A DNA stretch of 64,000 nt from Pictodentalium vernedei (taxonomy: Eukaryota; Mollusca; Scaphopoda; Dentaliida; Dentaliidae): NCBI GenBank assembly GCA_031216915.1, contig CM062296.1, positions 796,211,608 through 796,275,607 of the forward strand, given 5' to 3'. The notes under the pieces are model-generated. The model saw nothing but the letters and a program-made list of their open reading frames with translations, did no database searches and was not told the origin of the DNA. A program made the position numbers and the translations under genes. Below are positions 57,266 to 64,000 of this stretch, in pieces; within the stretch, counting starts at the first letter, position 1, and each line of letters starts with the position of its first letter.

Positions 57266-57592
57266 TGTTAATTATTCTTACACATTGATACAGAGTTGTA
57301 GCCAATGGGGAGGGGGTGGGTTCGTGCCAAGGAATCGGAAAATTGCAAATTGTCTGAAAACGAATGGGGCTTATACTGCCAAGCATAACAGAAAACAGGT
57401 ATATAAACAAAGAACATTGCGTACAAGAACATGTATACATACAAATGTAATTGTGTACGAAAGCACGTAGAAGACTTTCTTGGCCCAGGAATATTCATGC
57501 ATGGTGGCAGTAACATTATCTGGCGGAGGGGGGGGGGGGGGGGGGGGGGCACCAATTTACACAATTTACATATCAACAAAGATCACAACACA

Positions 57593-57910
57593 TACAGTTA
57601 AAACTAGAAGTCCTGTCATGAAATGCGCACAAATAGCACGTTGATATGCGCGTTAATGTGCGCGTTATGGCCCAAGTAAAGCTATCAAATTCTGTACATA
57701 TGGCCTGTGCACAAGCAATGTTTCAGCCATTGGACCTCCGGGTAACCCGGAGGTCCATTGACAGAAACATTGCATGTGTTTGCTATGAGTAACCAGGAGA
57801 ACCTACCGTGCTTTGGGTGCCATTCCATATGGCAACTGCGCGCAATTCCAACGCACAATTAAGCCTACATAAGCGCACTATTCGTGACAGGACTTCTAGT
57901 TTTAACTGTA
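57593..57910. mobile_element. MITE-1 copy (reverse orientation)
   Basis: Full length with TA edges, immediately after a poly(G) run (57529-57549). Confidence 0.9.
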
Positions 57911-58324
57911 GTGGTGTCAAGGGCTAAAAGTGGGCTGTAGTGCATGACTACCATAATTAAAGGGTAAATAAAAATACTCATACTACAGTACAAGATAGTG
58001 CTTGCTCGTATCGATTGCTAAATAACTTTCCGAGGACAGCTACGGTGTCACTGTAGAATGGTGGGACAGGCAACAGAAAGCCACCACTGACTGTACTCAC
58101 ATATAGGCACATAAGAGCCACCGCAGCTTTTGTTAATATTGTCGATATCTGCGTTTTAATGTGACACGGCATAAATATAATATCCATCATGTTCACTTGA
58201 TTTCGAATTGGACCACATCAGCGTTAGTTAATATTGTCGGCATCTATATTATATTGTGACACACCATAGTTATGAAGCCTTTGATGTCCGTCCACTTAAT
58301 TAAGGATTGAATGGTATAGAGACA

Positions 58325-58654
58325 GGTTAACGGGGCGGAGGAAGCCGAAGTACCCAGAGAGAACCAAAGAGCAATGACGAGCAGCTGCCAGCTCCCCAAC
58401 ATCTTAACTCCACACTGCCATACAGGCAGGGCTAGACTGGTTGAAGACATGTGCACCGTCGATGTGCAGTACGCCTTAGTACACGGCATCATCGTGCCCC
58501 CATGTGGACAGTCGGCGTGAAGTGCCTTGCCCAAGGACACTACGTGGGAGTCTGAATCAATCACTCAGACGGTCACCCATCCAAGGACTAACCAGGCTCG
58601 ACATTGCTTAACTATCTAATGAGAACCGATTACCGCAACTCCACTGCGTCCCCA
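58325..58654 (-). mobile_element. 5S rRNA-derived SINE, minus strand, tail truncated
   Basis: The head at the right end reads, on the minus strand, GCAATGTCGAGCCTGGTTAG, TCCTTGGATGGGTGACCG, the closest of the copies to 5S rRNA. Body as in the other copies; the tail end (left) is missing. Confidence 0.85.
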
Positions 58655-59518
58655 GGCACTTAGTTATTTCTCGCGTTTGTACATGTAATTATTATGTACA
58701 ATACTGATCCCTCAATTACCAAATTCTTAGTACAATAATCGCACAGGAGAGTTAAATTGACTTCATTTCTCCAGTCGGGTGGCAAATTGTACAACGTAAA
58801 TTAGTCAAAAGCTGATTCAACTCAGGGAAGTTGTCAATAGGTTATATTACATGTATCGCTCCAGGAAAAAATCATTTTTGACACAATCACTCAAATCCAG
58901 CGGCAAGTAGGGCAAAATGATATGGCCAGTTATTGCCTGACACAATTAGATATCATCAAATCTAGTGCAACAAACACGAAGACCTTCATTCTCTGTTCGT
59001 TCACCGTACATCCCAAGGGGAACTATTACGTTGTAATGAAATGATTGTCACCAGGAGTATCAATTTGAAAACTGATTGGATCTTTTTATACCACACGCCT
59101 AATATTTGGGTCACTCAGAATAATGTTCAGTATTTGACACTATTTTACAACATCGACATTCTAAAGATTTGCAAGCAAACGGATAGTTTACTCGAGTAAT
59201 GGATGGCGTATATGATAATTATCACCAGCTGTAATATGATAATTGTGAATGTGGTACCTACATTAACCCTCTGCAGCTGTTTAACACAGGTACCTCATTC
59301 ACAATTAATGGCATACGATATACTTTTATATTGAGGTAAGTGGGTTATGCAGTCATACTCAGTGTGATGTTGGTAGACAGACTTGAATCAGACTCAGGTG
59401 TTTAGGGCACCGTGATTGGTTCTGTGCAGTAACATACTTGTATATTGTGGGCAGCAGCTGTGTGACCATTATAAATATCTTGTGGTTGAGGGGGGGCATT
59501 ATAAGCAATATTCCATAC

Positions 59519-59880
59519 AGTGGTACAGCATACACATTCAGGAATATTACAGTAAACTTGGTAATTAGGGGCTACAGCCATGTATATAGTCACAACTTGT
59601 ATAAAAGGTTGTTGGGTAGATATAATCTCGTAGTTGGTGGGGGTGGGGGGTGGCATTATTAGCTAAATTCTATAAAGTGGTACAGCATACACATTCAGGA
59701 ATATTACAATAAACTTGGTAATTAGGGGTTACAGCCTTGTAAATAGTCGCACTAAATGGGGGCCATTATAAACAACGTGCATAAAAGGTTGCTGGGTAGA
59801 CATAATCTTGTAGTTGGTGGGGTTGAGAGGGGGGCATTATTAGCTAAATTCAAATGAGTGGCACAGCATACAGAGGGTAT
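59519..59880. repeat. About 170-180-bp tandem duplication
   Basis: GTGGTACAGCATACACATTC, AAACTTGGTAATTAGGGG and CGTAGTTGGTGGGG recur two to three times. No gene. Confidence 0.7.
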
Positions 59881-60125
59881 TTGCTGAATTTTAAATAATT
59901 ATAACATCTCAATATCAGTACTCTGTTTGAAGCTGTGATTATCATTGTTGTGTGGGAGGGGGCATGGTGGCTCAGTAGGTAGAGGTGCAGGCTGAGTTTG
60001 GTTATTTTTTATCACCATGTATAATTTCATTCAAATTAAAGGAATTTCCTCACATGCCATTGGGTTGAGAGAATTGAAAATGGAGTCCCAACATATTGAT
60101 CAGTTGAGTGTGGCTTTTTGTTTAT

Positions 60126-61473
60126 TAGCTCACCTGAGCGAAGCTCAAGGGGAGCTTAACTGATCGCTTTCTGTCCGTCGTCCGGCATTAACTTTACATT
60201 ATCGATTTCTTCTCATGAACTGCTGGACCAAATTCAACAAAATTTGCTGTGCATGTTGCCTATCATATGTCAATTCAAATTGTTCAAATCAAGTTGACCC
60301 GCCCCTTGTTAGGGCCACGCCCAAAAAGTGTGCTTAAATCTTCAAAAATATTCTTCTCATGAACCAGCAGTAGCAGAGACTTGATATTTGGTGTGCAGCT
60401 TCCTTTTGAGGTGTAGACCCAGATTTGTTCAAGAGAAGTTCAAGGAGCTATATTTGCCGTCGTAATGGGAGGGGCAAGAATTTTCGCCAAGCCTAAAATT
60501 TCTATTTTACAAACCGAGAGGCAGATTTGAACCAAATTTGATATCAGGGCATATTGGGTCATAAGTACTTAATTTATGTCCAAATTTTTTTCACGTCACC
60601 CCATGGGAACCGCAGGAGCTAAAAATAGAAAAAAATTAAAATGCACATATCTCCAAAACTACAGGACACTGAGAATTCTTATTTGGTGTGAAGCTTCCTT
60701 AGGACCAACAGAATGGAATGGTAAAAAAAATTGCTATCGGTTTTATCATGGGATACTTTTTTGGGACTTAGAAAAAAGTGCTGAGTCAGCATTTTTTAAC
60801 ACTGTGGGTAATGGGAAAAACATTTAACACTACTTTTCTCCCCAACCACTGCTGTAAAAGCTTTCAAATTTCACATATAACATCTTTGGAAGATTGTGTC
60901 ACACGTTTATTGAAATCAATTCCCTGGGTCCATATTTGGAGCCCAAATGTTTAAATTAATGCAGTATGATGAATATTCTTTAAAAATCTTCTTCTTCAGA
61001 TCTACCAATAGGAATCTTTTGATATTTGGTATGCAGCATGCTTAGGGATGTGAGACTCAAGTTTGTTCAAGCCAAATCCCTGGGTTCATATTTGGGCTGA
61101 AAATTTGGGGTCCCGGTCCGGACTTAGAAATTTTGGACCAAAATCCGGAAATTAGTTTTTTGGTTTTTTATGCGTTTTGGTCCAGAAAAAAAAATTTTAG
61201 TTTGAAAAAATTTTGTTTGGGACTTCTAAAATTTCCAAACAAAAATAAAAAAAAATCGGTTTTTTATGCGTTTATCTCAATTTTGGGATGTAAAAGTGCA
61301 GGAACTGAAAAGAGAAGGAAAATCCTGTGTATTGTGTGGCACAATCTCTTCATCTAGTTGGTTTATGCTTTTCTTAGGAGGGGCGTATGCAGCTTATTCA
61401 AGTCAAGTCCCTGGTTTGATATTTAGACTACCATGTCAGGTGAGCGCTCTAAGGCCCCCTAGGACCTCTTGTT
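60126..61473. mobile_element. AGCTCACC-element, copy c (no expanded array)
   Basis: TTAGCTCACCTGAGCGAAGC at the left, CAGGTGAGCGCTCTAAGGCC...GGACCTCTTGTTT at the right. Matches copy b over its first about 700 bp; has about one 167-bp unit (60987-61100) where copy b has fifteen. Confidence 0.75.
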
Positions 61474-61720
61474 TGGTCTTTCACACCATTTTCATGAAAA
61501 TTAAAAAAAAGTAAAGTGCTCCTAAAAGCATTATTTGTACAGAACATTAGTTATATGGGAACATAAAGCTTGATTTTGAAACCTTTTCTTCTATGCAAAA
61601 ATGATTCGGTTTATTTCAGTTTATTTAATAAGAGTATAATCACCCTCCCCCACCCCTCTCCCACCCCTGTGTGTTAAGCAGGTTTGTAAGGAAATATAAT
61701 ATAATTTTTTTTATTTTTAG

Positions 61721-61827
61721 GTGGTTTAAATTTGAATGCAACACAGTATGCTCGTATTGCTGAAGTAACTTCAATGGATGGGTCACTAGCAGTAACACTA
61801 GCAGCTCATCAAGCTATAGGATTGAAG
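61721..61827 (+). CDS. ACAD9: ACAD9-like, coding exon 4
   Basis: 107 bases: 2 completing the Gly codon, then 35 codons, phase 0 at the end (AAG, donor GTGGGT). It encodes [20 protein letters not shown] and then [15 protein letters not shown]. The SMDGS...[12 protein letters not shown] segment is the conserved acyl-CoA dehydrogenase motif; MDGS and AAHQAIGLK favour ACAD9 over VLCAD. The FAD-binding middle domain and catalytic residue lie beyond the window. Confidence 0.9.
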
Positions 61828-62043
61828 GTGGGTGATGTTACCTCTTGTTGGCATTCAACTACAATTGGTTTTTGTCTGCTCCACATAATAACTTACAACT
61901 TCAGTAAACATAATTCAGAACATGAGCAAAGAATAATTTGAACAGTTAATTTAGAAACTATCCTCTTTAATACACCATAAATGACTTCAGAATATTAGCA
62001 CACATTTTTATTCCATCCACAAACATGATTTGATTATGGTAAA

Positions 62044-62255
62044 TTAACCCCCTTCACTCGGATGTCAAAATACCAAAATTTCAGGAAGCTGTTTTTCCCA
62101 TAATGCATCTAGAAATTTAACCAATTCAATCTCATTTGACAGAGCTCAATGAGCTCTGTCAAACGAGATTGAATTGGTTAAATTTTTAGATGCATTATGG
62201 GAAATTTTTTCTGCCTGAAATTTAGATATTTTGACATCAGTGTGCAGGGGGTTAA
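62044..62255. mobile_element. TTAA MITE, near-complete palindrome
   Basis: TTAACCCCCTTCACTCGG at the left, GTGTGCAGGGGGTTAA at the right. The whole 212 bp is one hairpin with tip TTTGACAGAGCTCA / TGAGCTCTGTCAAA. No coding. Confidence 0.9.
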
Positions 62256-62399
62256 AGTGACTGCTCCAGGTGGTCGTTTGGTTTATTGGTTCATTGACAT
62301 CTTGTAGTATGATCTACTTCCAACATTTTTAGCCCTGTCTGACAAGTGTCAATGGAGCTTTTCTGGTAATGATTTATACACCGTCCATCCATCCATCTG

Positions 62400-62770
62400 T
62401 CTGTTTCTGGCGATTTCATTGTAACTTGGTAGGATAACTTGGTATGATGTCTGGATGAGATTCTCCAATTTTGGTCACAAACAGTCAGCCGTTAGCACCA
62501 CTTGGGCATGTGACCTAGATTCCTTTAGTACTTAGTACTGTCTACAGGTTTTTATGAAAGGATTTCATTGTAACATTGTAGGATGACTTGGTATGATATC
62601 TAGATCAGACTGTCCTGTTTGGGCAAGATTGGTAAACTGTGTCTGCTGGACAAGCCTGTGACCTAGATTCCTTTAGCAAAGTCTACAAGTCATATTTATG
62701 AAGGGATTTCATTGTAACTTGGTAGGATGACTCATTTTGGAATGATTATACTGTAACTTGGTAACTTTAG
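62400..62770. repeat. Fragment of the 38500-41330 array repeat
   Basis: GATTTCATTGTAACTTGGTA and GATGTCTGGATGAGA units, about two copies. Confidence 0.75.
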
Positions 62771-62896
62771 ATGGCAGTTGTTAAATGTTAGGGCAAAATC
62801 AACCGAGGCCTCAATTCTCAGGTACAGACTAGACCTCAGATTATTATGTGTACCCATACTATGTATGGTACACATAATGCCGGCATCTGGGGTGGC

Positions 62897-63052
62897 CATC
62901 CGTTGTTCGTCCATCCTTTGTCCATCCGTCTGTCTGTCCATCCATTCGTCCATCCATCCGTCCTTCTGTCCATCCATCCGTTCATCCATCCGTCCGTCCG
63001 CCTGTCTGCCTGTCTGTCTGCCTGTCTGTCCATCTGTCCATCCGGCGTCCGT
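62897..63052. repeat. (CCAT/CCGT/CTGT)n tetranucleotide tract
   Basis: Runs of CCATCCGTCTGTCTGTCC type. The Ser/His/Pro frames across it on both strands are artefacts. Confidence 0.95.
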
Positions 63053-63064
63053 ATCCATTTCTTT

Positions 63065-63890
63065 GGCATTCGATAACTTGAAAAATATTGCTTGGATTGT
63101 CAAGTTACTTTATATTTGTGTTCAGGTTACTGATGTGCCAAGCTGTATAGTTTTTGGTGTAAATCTGATAATTTGATCCTGAGATATTAACCCTTTATCC
63201 TTCAAATTAAAAATTCCTCCAATCCCTTTGGCATTCGATAACTTGAAAAATATTGCTTGGCTTGTCTAGTTACTTTATATTTGTGTTCAGGTTACTGATT
63301 TGCCTAGCTGTATAGTTTTTGATGTAAATCTGATGATTTGATCCCGAGATATTAACCCTTTATCCTTCAAATTGAAAATTCCTCGAATCACTTTGACAAT
63401 CGATAACTTGAAAAATATTGCTTGGATTGTCAAGTTACTTTATATTTGTGTTCAGGTTACTGATGTGCCGAGTTGTATAGTTTTTGGTGTAAATCTTTTA
63501 ATTTGATCCTGAGATATTAACCCTTTATCGTTCAAATTGAAAATTCCTCCAATCCCTTTGGCATTCGATAACTTGAAAAATATTGCTTGGATTGCCAAGT
63601 TACTTTATATTTGTGTTCAGGTTACTGATGTGCCTAGCTGTATAGTATTTGGTGTAGATCTGATAAATTAATCCTGAGATATTAACCCTTTATCGTTCAA
63701 ATTGAAAATTCCTCCAATCCCTTTGGCATTCGATAACTCATAAAATATTAATCGTATTGTCATGTTACATTATATATTTATTCAAGTTACTGATGTGCTG
63801 TGCTGTATAGTCTTTTATGTAAATCTGATAATTTGATCCAGAGATATTAACCCTTTATCCATCAAATTAGACACTCCTCCAGTCCAATTC
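63065..63890. repeat. 165-bp tandem array (5 units)
   Basis: GGCATTCGATAACTTG starts at about 63065, 63230, 63395, 63560 and 63725, a 165-bp period. The flanks CATGTATGGT...CACATAATG at 62850 and 63900 are repeated, so the array and the tetranucleotide tract sit inside one dispersed unit. Confidence 0.9.
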
Positions 63891-64000
63891 TATATGTACT
63901 AATACCATGTATGGTGTACATAATGTCGGCATCTGTGGTGGCCCTCCGTCATACAGCTTTCTACTAGTTGCGTGAATGGGTACACATCTGATGATTTCAT

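Larger units (their letters stand above)
33002..61720 (+). other. ACAD9 intron 3 (28.7 kb), predicted GC-AG
   Basis: Starts GCATGT, ends TTTTTATTTTTAG. Elements inside are listed separately. Stretches with nothing recognised: 33002-33433, 33918-34286, 35690-35940, 41970-43380, 43470-43965, 44370-44690, 52930-53150, 53325-53690, 57911-58320, 58655-59400, 59890-60120 and 61474-61720. 59930-59990 has a tRNA A-box-like GGTGGCTCAGTAGGTAGAGG without a clear B box. 53690-53760 starts like a TA element (TACAGTAGAATCTCGACAAC). Confidence 0.75.
61828..64000 (+). other. ACAD9 intron 4 (start)
   Basis: Begins GTGGGT. No further exon is seen before the window ends. 61840-62043 and 62256-62400 hold nothing recognisable. 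Confidence 0.7.

Noticed and set aside
62732..63176. Open frames of 70-130 codons on both strands
   Set aside because: They are translations of the CCAT/CCGT tetranucleotide tract.

Overview
This is a eukaryotic, AT-rich, extremely repeat-dense window. The only host gene I can recognise is the 5' part of one gene on the + strand: four exons (380-634, 18009-18099, 32900-33001, 61721-61827) that join without gap or frame break into about 185 residues resembling ACAD9, a mitochondrial acyl-CoA dehydrogenase family member and complex I assembly factor. The gene continues past the right edge. Only 555 of 64,000 bases are recognised host coding sequence; the rest is three giant introns (about 17.4, 14.8 and 28.7 kb) and the start of a fourth, packed with nested mobile elements. 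The repeat types (elements starting AGCTCACCTGAGC, arrays with AGGTCACAGTGACCT, repeats with CTGTCTTGAGAGACCAC, a DIRS element, 5S-derived SINEs) suggest a marine invertebrate, most likely a mollusc; that assignment is inference.

Intron 1 (635-18008) holds a Tc1-like element with a broken transposase (1646-3715), a Mutator-like deletion derivative that kept the last transposase exon (4113-5039), nested hairpin MITEs (6105-6850), a tandem-core element (6925-8975), a roughly 150-bp tandem array (9040-11420), six of the nine full copies of a 318-bp TA-target MITE (MITE-1), a tRNA-derived SINE and a 5-kb inverted-repeat structure (12401-17471). Intron 2 (18100-32899) holds two 157-bp arrays with perfect nuclear-receptor palindromes, a 5S-derived SINE, a 15-unit 167-bp array and a 5'-truncated LINE reverse transcriptase inside a larger composite element, a hAT MITE with clean 8-bp duplication, and a TA-ended hairpin element ending 70 bp before exon 3. 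Intron 3 (33002-61720) holds a 1.2-kb hAT element, a 169-bp array, three further SINEs of the 5S-SINE body family (one with a tRNA head), TTAA-target hairpin MITEs, a long 145-175-bp array, a nearly intact DIRS retrotransposon (45199-51914) followed by a triplicated 329-bp terminus-derived unit, and a degraded LINE on the minus strand (53941-57265) with a TTAA MITE in its coding region. Intron 4 begins with another TTAA MITE and a 165-bp array.

The most interesting observations are: a SINE body joined to a 5S-like head in three copies and a tRNA-like head in another; two MITE families with different terminal repeats sharing one central hairpin; a predicted GC-AG splice junction on the 28.7-kb intron; arrays of consensus nuclear-receptor sites in the introns of a mitochondrial metabolism gene; a DIRS recombinase stopped by one nonsense codon just before its expected catalytic tyrosine; and TE insertions whose empty sites can be read from the sequence itself.
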